In this document: positions 16,257 to 25,074 of the stretch, in pieces
How the letters are laid out: each line of letters opens with the position of its first letter
Numbering within the stretch: the first letter of the stretch is position 1
Assembly: GCA_014384025.1 (NCBI GenBank)
Contig: JACNGQ010000140.1
Location: 1,808 to 36,341 of the forward strand
Direction: 5' to 3'
Length of the DNA: 34,534 nt
Source: Planctomycetota bacterium
GTDB taxonomy: Bacteria > Planctomycetota > Phycisphaerae > Sedimentisphaerales > Anaerobacaceae
Notes under the pieces: model-generated
The model's database searches: none
What the model was told of the DNA's origin: nothing
The model's input: the letters and a program-made list of their open reading frames with translations, nothing else
Program-made: the position numbers and the translations under genes

Positions 16257-18890
16257 ATGTGCGGAAAAAAAACTAACTTGATTTTCCTGAGTTTGACGCT
16301 GGCCTTGATTGCAGTGAGCACAGTCAGAGCTTTTGATTTAAACGATCCTGATCTGGTCGCTTATTGGCCGTTTGATGAGGGAGCAGGCAAAGTTGCTAAT
16401 GATCTGTCCGAAAATGGCTATGACGGCACCCTTGTTGGTGGTACATCCTGGACCGATGGCATTTATGGAAGCGCTTTGCAGTTCAATGGAAGCGATGCAT
16501 ACGTGGAAACCGGTCAGAGTTTACTCAACGGCCTTGCCGGATTCACCTTGGCCGGTTGGGTCAGCGCCAGCAATGTTAATGTTTACTCCAGCCTTTTTGG
16601 TCAGAACGATTTAATTGAATTCGGATTTATAGGCGGTGCTCAGGTCGGAACCTGGTTATTAGGCAATAACTGGCAACTTGTTGCCGCGGACTATACTTTT
16701 GATTATCCCTCATGGCACCACTTAGCTTTAACAGGAGATGCGACAAGAATTGTAATCTACATAGACGGCCAGGAGGCGGCAAGTGACGAAGGGGGGCTAT
16801 CGAGCGGCAGCGCCGGGTTTACATTCAAAATTGGTGCAGGTGTCTTTAATACAAGCGGAGATCCGTTTCTTGGAGAAATTGATGATGTCTGGGTCTTCAG
16901 CCGCGCGTTAACACAGGAAGATATTCAGGGCCTGATGCCGGGTTCCGGAGGATACCCATATGTTTTACGTCCGCTCCCGGAAGATGGTGCCATACACGAA
17001 GATACGTGGATCAATCTTAGCTGGCGGGCGGGAGATTTCGCCGTTTCGCACGATGTGTATCTGGGCGATAGTTTTGAAGACGTAAACAACGGTACAGGTG
17101 AGACCTTCCGAGGCAACCATGCCGAGACATTCTATGTTGCCGGTTTTCCCGGATTTGCTTATCCGGCTGGTCTTGTTCCGGGCACAACCTACTACTGGCG
17201 AGTAGATGAGGTCAATGATGCCGAGCCAAATAGTCCGTGGAAGGGCGATATATGGAGCTTTATGATTCCGCCTAGAGCATATAATCCTATCCCGGCTAAC
17301 GGCATCGCGTTCATTGACATGGAGACACACCTTAGCTGGAGCGCCGGCCTGGGTACGAAACTGCACACCATATATTTCGGCGACAATTTTGACGATGTGA
17401 ACAATGCCACCGCAGGAGTGTCACTGGGAACTAAAACATATGACCCGGGCACACTTGAATTAAATAAGACTTATTACTGGCGTGTTGACGAATTCGACGG
17501 TATCGCAACGCATAAAGGCAACGTCTGGAGCTTTACTACTACTGTCCCCGGTCTGGGCACGGTCATAGCAGAGAGGTGGGATAATATCGAAGGTGATAAT
17601 CTGGACACCCTAAAAAGCCATTCGAAGTACCCGAACAATCCTGACGTAACCGAGGTCTTGACACAGTTTTCGTCGGACCTGGACCTCGACAACTATGGCG
17701 GCCGAATTTACGGCTGGCTCTATGTACCGGCGACAGGTGACTATACGCTCTGGCTTTGCGCCGACAACCAGGGTGAATTATGGCTGAGCACCGATGACGA
17801 CCCGGGCAATGCAGTTTTGATAGCGAATGAAAGTACTTGGGCCGGACCCAACACATGGGGAACAGGCGAGGAGCAGTCAGACCCAATCCAACTTCTGTCT
17901 GGAAACAAATATTACATTGAGGCACTCTGGAAGGAAGGCAGCGGCGGCGACCAGTGTCAGGTAGCATGGAGGGGACCAGGCATCCCGACAATCACGATTA
18001 TTCCGGGAGCTAATTTGTCCCCATACGAACCGGTTCAGGCCAACGGTCCTAAACCGGGGAATAACACCTCAGATATAAATCAAAGATCTACTCTTAACTG
18101 GCGGGCCGGAGACGCAGCCGCTTCGCACGAGGTCTATTTCGGTACGGACGCCGATGCTGTGAAAAATGCTGATATGGCTTCGCCTGAGTACAAAGGCAGC
18201 CGGAACCTTGGCTCCGAAATCTATGACCCCGGACAACTCCAGTGGGATACTACTTACTATTGGCGTATTGATGAGGTCAATAATGCTAATCCTGACAGTC
18301 CGTGGGTAGGCAACCTCTGGAGATTTACGACAGCGAACTTCCTTATCGTTGATGATATGGAGAGCTACAATAACATTAATGAAGGTGAGCCCGGGAGCAA
18401 CAGGATATATCTGGCCTGGGTGGACGGATTCGACAACCCTGCAATAAACGGTTCTGTCGTTGGTTACGCCAATCCTCCATTTGCCGAGCAAAGTATAGTT
18501 CACAGCGGTAGTCAGTCAATGCCGTTTTCCTACGATAACAGCGTTGGGAAATCCGAGGCAACTTTGACGTTGACGTACCCGCGTGACTGGACCGAGAACG
18601 GTGTCAACACACTGGCAATTTGGTATTTTGGTGATGCGGCCAATGCTGCTGAACCGATGTATGTTGTTCTAAACGGCACTGCTGCTGTTACCAATGATAA
18701 TCCTAACGCGGCACAGGCAACTGCCTGGACCGAATGGACTATCGACCTGCAGGCGTTCGGTGTTAACCTTACTAATGTCAATACGATTACTCTCGGCTTC
18801 GGCAATAGAAATAATCCTGTGGCCGGTGGTGCAGGTATGGTGTTCTTCGATGATATTCGTCTGTATGCACCGGATCGGGAAACGCCGTAA
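16257..18890 (+). CDS. Large secreted LamG / FN3-like / PA14 protein with C-terminal jelly-roll-like domain
   Basis: The 877-residue protein has a Sec signal (MCGKKTNLIFLSL to about Ala25), one LamG domain (about 30-225: DLVAYWPFDEG, SWHHLALTG, FLGEIDDVWVFSRAL), and FN3-like modules at about 233-337 and 340-428. A PA14-like domain follows at about 433-592 (TVIAERWDNIEGDNLDTL, GWLYVPATGDYTLWL, CADNQGELWLSTDD, YYIEALWKEG). A third FN3-like module (about 598-693) and a C-terminal beta-rich domain (about 695-877: FLIVDDMESYN, WTEWTIDLQAFGV, FFDDIRLY) complete it. PA14 and the final domain are likely carbohydrate-binding. No hydrolase motifs are visible. The C-terminal domain is nearly the same as in the next gene, down to an 86-nt identical stretch. 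AGAAAGG precedes the start. Confidence 0.87.
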   Translation: MCGKKTNLIFLSLTLALIAVSTVRAFDLNDPDLVAYWPFDEGAGKVANDLSENGYDGTLVGGTSWTDGIYGSALQFNGSDAYVETGQSLLNGLAGFTLAGWVSASNVNVYSSLFGQNDLIEFGFIGGAQVGTWLLGNNWQLVAADYTFDYPSWHHLALTGDATRIVIYIDGQEAASDEGGLSSGSAGFTFKIGAGVFNTSGDPFLGEIDDVWVFSRALTQEDIQGLMPGSGGYPYVLRPLPEDGAIHEDTWINLSWRAGDFAVSHDVYLGDSFEDVNNGTGETFRGNHAETFYVAGFPGFAYPAGLVPGTTYYWRVDEVNDAEPNSPWKGDIWSFMIPPRAYNPIPANGIAFIDMETHLSWSAGLGTKLHTIYFGDNFDDVNNATAGVSLGTKTYDPGTLELNKTYYWRVDEFDGIATHKGNVWSFTTTVPGLGTVIAERWDNIEGDNLDTLKSHSKYPNNPDVTEVLTQFSSDLDLDNYGGRIYGWLYVPATGDYTLWLCADNQGELWLSTDDDPGNAVLIANESTWAGPNTWGTGEEQSDPIQLLSGNKYYIEALWKEGSGGDQCQVAWRGPGIPTITIIPGANLSPYEPVQANGPKPGNNTSDINQRSTLNWRAGDAAASHEVYFGTDADAVKNADMASPEYKGSRNLGSEIYDPGQLQWDTTYYWRIDEVNNANPDSPWVGNLWRFTTANFLIVDDMESYNNINEGEPGSNRIYLAWVDGFDNPAINGSVVGYANPPFAEQSIVHSGSQSMPFSYDNSVGKSEATLTLTYPRDWTENGVNTLAIWYFGDAANAAEPMYVVLNGTAAVTNDNPNAAQATAWTEWTIDLQAFGVNLTNVNTITLGFGNRNNPVAGGAGMVFFDDIRLYAPDRETP
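18354..18439 (+). repeat. 86-bp exact repeat, copy 1
   Basis: These 86 bp are identical to 20553-20638. Both lie at the start of the C-terminal domain (MESYNNINEGEPGSN region) of two adjacent large secreted proteins. Third codon positions are also identical, unlike the flanking code. Confidence 0.85.
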
Positions 18891-18944
18891 GCAGCAAATT
18901 AATAATTTCAAGAGATGAGTTTTTAATACATAAGGAGGATTATT

Positions 18945-21074
18945 ATGTGTAGAAAATTAATGTATTTGTTTTCTTTTGCATTGTTGCTGTGCCTACCTCT
19001 GAATAGCGTGGCACAAGATATCGAGACAGGTCTTGTCGGGTGGTGGAAATTTGAAGAAGCAAGCGGGACATTATATGACCAGAGCGATAATCATAACGAC
19101 AGCACTTCCGTTCAGGGCGTACTTTACCAGCAAGCCGGTCAAAAAGGATTCGCTTTAGGCTTTGATGGAATCGATGACGATGTTACTGTTGGGGCTAATG
19201 GAAGACCAACTGATACATTCAGTTTCGGAGGATGGCTGAAAACGTCGGCTACTCACGAAATTGATCCGGAATCAACCTCCGGCACAGGTGGAGTAAATAG
19301 TCAAAGATATGCATTCGACCCGCAACATGGAGGTGAAACAGACGGCGGAGCCGGACTATCTGTCGGAACAAATGGCATTTTAGTTTATGAGCATGGCAGT
19401 AACTATATGCCGGCAACTGCCGTATATAAAGCTGATATAGGAAGTGACTGGAATCACATCATGATAGTTTATGACAACAAACAGCCGACAATTTACCTTA
19501 ATGGCAGTGCCGTTCGTGAAGGCCTTACTTCCCCAAGAGGAGTGGTAAATGCGCCAATCCACTTTGGCGGAATGGCATATGGATATTTTGAAGGCCTGAT
19601 GGATGAGATACGTATCTACAACCGAGCGTTGTCGGCGGCCGAGGTAAGAAAGCTGGCGGCCCGACCAAATGCATATAGCCCACTCCCGGTTGAAGGTACC
19701 ATTCATGAGGACACGTGGTTGAGTATGAGCTGGTCATCGGGAGGTAATGCAGCCTCACACGATGTGTACTTCGGTGAGAATTTTGATGATGTTAGCGCCG
19801 GAGCCGAAAGCGTATTCCGGGGTAATGAGGCCTCAACGTTTTTTGTCGTGGGCTTCCCGGGATTTCCTTATCCGGACGGTCTTGTTCCGGGCACAACATA
19901 CTACTGGCGGGTCGATGAGGTCAATGATACCGAGCCGAATAGTCCGTGGGAAGGCGAGGTCTGGAGCTTTAGTATTCCCGCAAAGACAGCTTACTTCCCT
20001 GAGCCGGCTGATGGTGCCCAGTCTGTCTTCCCTGAGCCCGTTCTTGAATGGACGGCTGGTTTTGGTTCGAAATTGCACTATGTATATTTCGGTGACAATT
20101 TTGAAGATGTGAACAATGCCGCCGTGGGTCTTCCTCAGGGAACTTTGAGCTATACTCCCGGTACACTCAAAATGGCCAAGACATATTACTGGCGGGTCGA
20201 TGAGTTCGACCCTCCCGCCACCTACAAAGGCGATGTCTGGAGCTTTACTACCGAAGGCGCTGTGGGCAGCCCGAGTCCGGCAAATCGAGCTGTCGATGTA
20301 ACGCAGACACCTGTTCTCACCTGGACACCGGGAGTCTTTGGTGCTTCACATGAAGTTTACTTCGGCACCGATGCAACTTCGCTGGAGCATAAGGGCAGCG
20401 GCAACCTTGGTTCCGAAAGCTATGAACCCGCACAGCTCGAGTGGAATACCACTTACTACTGGCGTGTTGATGAGGCCAATGGCACAAACGCCGAAAGCCC
20501 GTGGACAGGCCCTCTCTGGAGCTTTTCCACAGCCAGCTTCCTTATTGTGGACGATATGGAGAGCTACAATAACATTAATGAAGGTGAGCCCGGGAGCAAC
20601 AGGATATATCTGGCCTGGGTGGACGGATTCGACAACCCGGCCGTAAACGGCTCCGTTGTTGGTAATGCCAATCCTCCTTTTGCCGAGCAGACTATCGTTC
20701 ACGGAGGTTCCCAGTCGATGCCATTCGCTTATGATAATGGTGTTGGCAAATCAGAGGCGACTTATGTCTTGACTTCCAATCGTGACTGGACAGTCAAAGG
20801 TGTCAACAGTCTAACAATTTGGTACCGGGGCGCCCCGACTAATGCCGCAGAACCGATGTATGTTGTTCTCAATGGCACCGCTGGAGTCACGAACGATAAT
20901 CCTGATGCGGCAAAGACAACAGCCTGGACCGAATGGACTATCGACCTGCAGGCGTTCGGTGTGAACCTTACTAATGTCAATACGATTACCCTTGGCTTCG
21001 GTAACAGGAGCAATCCTGTAGCCGGCGGTGCAGGTATAGTTTACTTCGATGATATCCGTCTCTATGCTCGGTAA
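18945..21074 (+). CDS. Large secreted LamG / FN3-like protein with C-terminal jelly-roll-like domain
   Basis: The 709-residue protein has a Sec signal (MCRKLMYLFSFALLLCL to about Ala24) and a LamG domain (about 29-235: LVGWWKFEEASG, WNHIMIVYDN, FEGLMDEIRIYNRAL). Three FN3-like modules follow (about 241-346, 347-437, 439-530), each with TYYWRVDE and a GxxWSF-type end. The C-terminal beta-rich domain (about 531-709) is shared with the preceding gene product. Unlike that protein it has no PA14 domain. The two genes are tandem duplicates apart from that domain. AAGGAGG precedes the ATG, in a sequence context very like that of the 13502 gene. No catalytic or anchoring signal is seen. Binding of polysaccharide is an inference from module types. 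A strong terminator hairpin follows at 21122. Confidence 0.87.
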   Translation: MCRKLMYLFSFALLLCLPLNSVAQDIETGLVGWWKFEEASGTLYDQSDNHNDSTSVQGVLYQQAGQKGFALGFDGIDDDVTVGANGRPTDTFSFGGWLKTSATHEIDPESTSGTGGVNSQRYAFDPQHGGETDGGAGLSVGTNGILVYEHGSNYMPATAVYKADIGSDWNHIMIVYDNKQPTIYLNGSAVREGLTSPRGVVNAPIHFGGMAYGYFEGLMDEIRIYNRALSAAEVRKLAARPNAYSPLPVEGTIHEDTWLSMSWSSGGNAASHDVYFGENFDDVSAGAESVFRGNEASTFFVVGFPGFPYPDGLVPGTTYYWRVDEVNDTEPNSPWEGEVWSFSIPAKTAYFPEPADGAQSVFPEPVLEWTAGFGSKLHYVYFGDNFEDVNNAAVGLPQGTLSYTPGTLKMAKTYYWRVDEFDPPATYKGDVWSFTTEGAVGSPSPANRAVDVTQTPVLTWTPGVFGASHEVYFGTDATSLEHKGSGNLGSESYEPAQLEWNTTYYWRVDEANGTNAESPWTGPLWSFSTASFLIVDDMESYNNINEGEPGSNRIYLAWVDGFDNPAVNGSVVGNANPPFAEQTIVHGGSQSMPFAYDNGVGKSEATYVLTSNRDWTVKGVNSLTIWYRGAPTNAAEPMYVVLNGTAGVTNDNPDAAKTTAWTEWTIDLQAFGVNLTNVNTITLGFGNRSNPVAGGAGIVYFDDIRLYAR
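20553..20638 (+). repeat. 86-bp exact repeat, copy 2
   Basis: These 86 bp are identical to 18354-18439 in the neighbouring gene. A further run of about 41 identical bases lies downstream in both copies (around 18723 and 20932), in the WTEWTIDLQAFG region. Confidence 0.85.
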
Positions 21075-21121
21075 TCCCAGATAGTTGGTTGTGTCGTTTC
21101 GATAACAGATTCGAGTAAATT

Positions 21122-21165
21122 CGGGGCCTATACTGATTTGATTCGGTATAGGCCCCGCTTGTTTT
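21122..21165 (+). terminator. Strong Rho-independent terminator
   Basis: CGGGGCCTATAC (21122-21133) pairs exactly with GTATAGGCCCCG (21146-21157), giving a 12-bp GC-rich stem with a 12-nt loop, followed by CTTGTTTT. It lies 48 nt after the stop of the last large LamG gene and 105 nt before the sulfatase start, so it separates two transcription units. Confidence 0.8.
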
Positions 21166-21261
21166 ACAATCAATAAAGTTCAATAGGTGAAATATTAGTT
21201 ATAATAACTTATAATGTTCACTAAGTACTGTCGAAGACCTGGTCATTAAAGAAGGATTAAA

Positions 21262-22743
21262 ATGAATAACATCCTGAACCGTCGTGACTTTCTTAAGAAA
21301 ACAATAAAAACATCGACAGCCACTGTTGCAACGTTCAATGTTCCTTCAATTCTTAAGGGAAGAAACTCCGGCTCGCCGCCAAATGTCGTCTTTATCATTT
21401 GCGATCAAATGCGTTTTGATGCCCTGAGCTGTCTTGGACATCCCAACGCCCGCACGCCTAATTTGGATAAAATGGCCGCTGCAGGAGCATTATGCGAAAA
21501 CTTTTTTGTAAATAATCCTGTCTGCGTTCCCTCAAGAATTTCTTTATTCAGTGGACAATATCCGCACCAGCATGGCAGCCTTGCAAATAAAAGCAGTAAA
21601 TTAATAGAGTCACTTGCCGGCTCTATGCTGGGCTATTTTCGCCGGCGTGGTTACCACACAGGATGGGTTGGTAAAAATCATACCTATTCAAAAGCTGTTC
21701 TTCAAAGTCTGGATTTGTGTTCGATTAGGGCCCGCGAACCATTTCGAGCTTACAGCAAATTTGTTCCGCCGTATTGGCACAGTGACACATTGTGGCCCGA
21801 AGATAAGTGTCATCCACGAATGAACACCGACGAAGCTATATACTTTATTAAAAGCGCAAAAAAGAATGAGCCGTTTTTCCTTCACGTCAGCTATTTCGAC
21901 CCGCATCCGCCTTATATGGCGCCTTCCGAATATACAAGCAAATATGCCGGCAAGGAAATTGTTCTTCCGCCGTTCGTGCATCCTGAAAAATTATGCGCCA
22001 GGTTGGATGAACAGTATCGGGCACTCCATTACGACCGCATAAAAGATGCAGACCTCACCGAGACGATGAGATACTATTATGCCTCGATAGAATGGGGGGT
22101 GGATTACCAGGTCGGCAGGATTATGGATACTCTCAGAAATAGAGGACTCATCGATAATACAATCGTCGTGTTTACTTCGGACCACGGCGACTTTATGGGC
22201 GAGCACCGTATGGTTAGAAAAGGTATGTTTCTTTACGATGCGCTGCTTCACGTCCCTATGATATGGCACGCCCCGGGGCTGGTAAAACGCGGCGTACGCA
22301 TAAATAATATGGCACAGGGCGTTGACCTCTTTCCGACCTTGGTCGATTTAACCGGCGGCAATATCCCCGGCGAACTTCCCGGCAGGTCATTAAAATCCTT
22401 CCTGCGCGGAGAACCGAAAAAAGAAAATGATTTTACTGTTTTCGCATCCGCAGCCTATAGTGACTTACCGCCGAATTATTTTGATAATCCCGAACCGGCT
22501 TATGATCCCGACAGCGAGGTTCCATTCCACTCCCGCGTTGAAAACCTCACATGGAAAGCTGAAAACAAAACAGCTATGGCTCGAATGGGCCGGTGGAAGC
22601 TGATATTGAATGAAACACGACCGCCGGAATTATATGACATGGCAACCGGCTGGATCGAGAAGGAAAACCTCACCGATAAACAGGATTTCAAAAATATACG
22701 AAGAACGCTTGAGGCCAAAATAAGAAACATCTGGAAATGGTAA
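21262..22743 (+). CDS. Tat-exported sulfatase (S1 family, DHG type)
   Basis: This 493-residue formylglycine sulfatase has a twin-arginine motif (NRRDFLKK, residues 6-13). Asp48 lies in the first metal strand (IICDQMRFDAL). C88-V-P-S-R is the formylglycine site, followed by SLFSGQYPHQHG. FDPH (212-215) and TSDHGDFMGEHR (Asp307-His308) supply metal and sulfate contacts. The usual GKWH is GKNH here (about 137-140), a substitution that some S1 subfamilies may share. The enzyme should act on sulfated glycan outside the cytoplasm. It differs clearly from the two minus-strand sulfatases. Only 12 nt separate its stop from the GH127 start, so the two genes are almost certainly co-transcribed. Confidence 0.93.
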   Translation: MNNILNRRDFLKKTIKTSTATVATFNVPSILKGRNSGSPPNVVFIICDQMRFDALSCLGHPNARTPNLDKMAAAGALCENFFVNNPVCVPSRISLFSGQYPHQHGSLANKSSKLIESLAGSMLGYFRRRGYHTGWVGKNHTYSKAVLQSLDLCSIRAREPFRAYSKFVPPYWHSDTLWPEDKCHPRMNTDEAIYFIKSAKKNEPFFLHVSYFDPHPPYMAPSEYTSKYAGKEIVLPPFVHPEKLCARLDEQYRALHYDRIKDADLTETMRYYYASIEWGVDYQVGRIMDTLRNRGLIDNTIVVFTSDHGDFMGEHRMVRKGMFLYDALLHVPMIWHAPGLVKRGVRINNMAQGVDLFPTLVDLTGGNIPGELPGRSLKSFLRGEPKKENDFTVFASAAYSDLPPNYFDNPEPAYDPDSEVPFHSRVENLTWKAENKTAMARMGRWKLILNETRPPELYDMATGWIEKENLTDKQDFKNIRRTLEAKIRNIWKW

Positions 22744-22755
22744 CGGAGCTTGAAA

Positions 22756-24849
22756 ATGAATAGGTTAAAAATAAAGCATATGTTTGTCTTAATTGCGGTT
22801 TTATTAAGCAGCACACTTTCCAGCGCCGATACGGTTAATCACGATTACGGTATCATCAAAAATCAGAACAGCCCGCATGCAAAACTTAAGAGCGTTGACT
22901 TGAAAGATGTTCGCTGGACTGATGGTTTCTGGGCGGATCAGTTCGCAAAGACATGTGATGTCACACTGCCCCGCCTATGGGAGCTGGCGTCGGATCCGGA
23001 AAAAGGACACGCCATTCAGAATTTGAGAATCGCCGCCGGCATCGAAACCGGAAATTTTGAAGGAACTCACTGGCAGGATGCCTGGATTTACAAGTGGCTT
23101 GAAAGTGCCTGTTATATTTACGCTGTTACAGGTAACAGGGAGCTTGATGAACAAATGGATGAAATCATCAACGTCATTTCCAGGGCGCAGAGACCGGATG
23201 GCTACATCGCCTCCCAGACTATTGCCCGCAACTGGCCGAGGCTCCAGAATCAACATCATCATGAGCTTTACACAATGGGACACTTAATCACTGCCGCCTG
23301 TATTCATCACCGGATTACCGGCAAGGCAACACTGCTAAACGTTGCCCGTAAAGCAGCGGATTATATTTATGATACATTTAAAGGACGCGACCCAAAGCTG
23401 GCCGATTTCCCAATCAATCCATCAATTATTATGGCCGGCGTCGAATTGTATCGTACTACGGGTGTAAAAAAATACCTGGACATGTCCAATTTCTTCATCG
23501 ACTGGCGAGGAAGCCGTTATGGAAACGGAAGGCGAAATGCCTGGGGTATTTTAACAAACGGCAGCGACCTCAACCAGAACTGGCGGCCGCTCCGTAAAGA
23601 AACCGAAGTTGTCGGCCATGCCGTTTTTTTCAGCTACCTGTATGCAGGTGCGGCGGATGCCTTTATGGAAACCGGCGACAAAACGCTGTTCGATGCACTT
23701 GAAAGACTCTGGTCTGACCTCGTAAACAAAAAGATGTATATCACCGGCGGTGTAAGCCCGATGCACAAGGCCCACCCCGTCCGAAGCTTTCAACCCGGCC
23801 ACCTTTCAGCTATCGTCGGTGATTCCATCCATGAAGGCGTCGGCGGCCCTTATGATTTGCCTAATGACTCGGCCTACAACGAGACCTGCGGCCAAATCGG
23901 AAACCTGATGTGGAACTGGCGCATGCTCGCCATTACCGGCCAGGCGCAATTCGCTGATATAATGGAACGCACTCTTTTCAACTCCATTCTTTCCGGTATC
24001 GAGGTTGATGGTGACAACTGGTCATATACAAATCCGCTTCGCTGGCACGGACATGAACACCTACTCCGCAGCAACGATACGCACAAACGCCTGGAACCTG
24101 GAAAAAATATGATTTGCTGTCCTACTAACCTGATGCGAACGGTCGCCTCCTGGCATAATTATCTTTACAGCACCAACGATAAAGGTCTATGGATCCATCA
24201 CTACGGAGGGAACGTTTTTGACGGCGAGTTTGCCGATGGACGAAAACTAAAGCTCACGCAGAAAACCGACTACCCATGGGACGGAAATGTGCATATTACT
24301 ATAGATGCTGTTGACTCCGGCAATGAGTTCTCAATTCTTCTGAGGATTCCTGCCTGGGCGAAGAGTTCCAGCCTGGAAATTAATCATAAACCAACTAACA
24401 TCTTCCGATACACGCCGTCATCATATACAACCATTACACGAAAGTGGGCCGCCGGTGATACCATTGAGCTGAACCTGCCTATGCCGGTCAGATTGATTTC
24501 CGCAGACCCGCTCATAGAGCAGACACGAAACCAGGTCGCGGTCATGCGCGGCCCGCTCGTCTATTGCCTTGAGTCTATTGATGTGCCGGAGGGAATTCAG
24601 TTCGAAGATATTTACCTTCCAGCTAATGCCAAATGGAAAACTCAGTATAAGCCCGACCTGCTCGGCGGCGTAACAGTGCTAAAGACAAAAGCTTTGGTCC
24701 TTGATAAAACCATCGAAGAAGATATAGGCGGCTACCGCCAGGTAAGAAATATTCAACCACGTCATATAGACATCACTATGATACCGTACTACGCATGGAA
24801 CAACCGCGATGAGCCAAAAATGACCGTCTGGCTACCCGTCAGATGGTAG
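22756..24849 (+). CDS. Beta-L-arabinofuranosidase, GH127 family
   Basis: This 697-residue enzyme should remove beta-L-arabinofuranosyl units. A signal peptide (MFVLIAVLLSSTLSSA) is followed by the GH127 alpha/alpha-barrel start VRWTDGFWADQF. The zinc-thiolate active site is visible as NETCGQIGNL (Glu376, Cys378) and MICCPTN (Cys454, Cys455), the residues known in GH127 to hold zinc and supply the nucleophilic cysteine. HHELYTMGHL, GGVSP and the late LRIPAWA and RGPLVYCLE stretches are also family-typical. The ATG at 22756 has GGAG 7 nt upstream; a TTG at 22750 is in frame but only 1 nt beyond the GGAG. It lies 12 nt after a sulfatase gene. A GH146-type specificity in the same clan cannot be excluded. 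Confidence 0.9.
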   Translation: MNRLKIKHMFVLIAVLLSSTLSSADTVNHDYGIIKNQNSPHAKLKSVDLKDVRWTDGFWADQFAKTCDVTLPRLWELASDPEKGHAIQNLRIAAGIETGNFEGTHWQDAWIYKWLESACYIYAVTGNRELDEQMDEIINVISRAQRPDGYIASQTIARNWPRLQNQHHHELYTMGHLITAACIHHRITGKATLLNVARKAADYIYDTFKGRDPKLADFPINPSIIMAGVELYRTTGVKKYLDMSNFFIDWRGSRYGNGRRNAWGILTNGSDLNQNWRPLRKETEVVGHAVFFSYLYAGAADAFMETGDKTLFDALERLWSDLVNKKMYITGGVSPMHKAHPVRSFQPGHLSAIVGDSIHEGVGGPYDLPNDSAYNETCGQIGNLMWNWRMLAITGQAQFADIMERTLFNSILSGIEVDGDNWSYTNPLRWHGHEHLLRSNDTHKRLEPGKNMICCPTNLMRTVASWHNYLYSTNDKGLWIHHYGGNVFDGEFADGRKLKLTQKTDYPWDGNVHITIDAVDSGNEFSILLRIPAWAKSSSLEINHKPTNIFRYTPSSYTTITRKWAAGDTIELNLPMPVRLISADPLIEQTRNQVAVMRGPLVYCLESIDVPEGIQFEDIYLPANAKWKTQYKPDLLGGVTVLKTKALVLDKTIEEDIGGYRQVRNIQPRHIDITMIPYYAWNNRDEPKMTVWLPVRW

Positions 24850-25074
24850 TCAAATATAGGTATCAAAAGGCGGAATATCTGGAGCTTAAAAAAAGAACTG
24901 ATTTATTTACATCAAGCAAAGAGCTTTTTCAGATATGAAAGTCCTTCGCCAATACCCTAAAACCGTATTATTTTATACTTCCATTATAGCCTTGCTTGAG
25001 TTATGATTATTATGGTCGGTGATTTCGTATCTCCTGCCCATAATCAACTAAGAAACAATGGATGGTAATACGCT

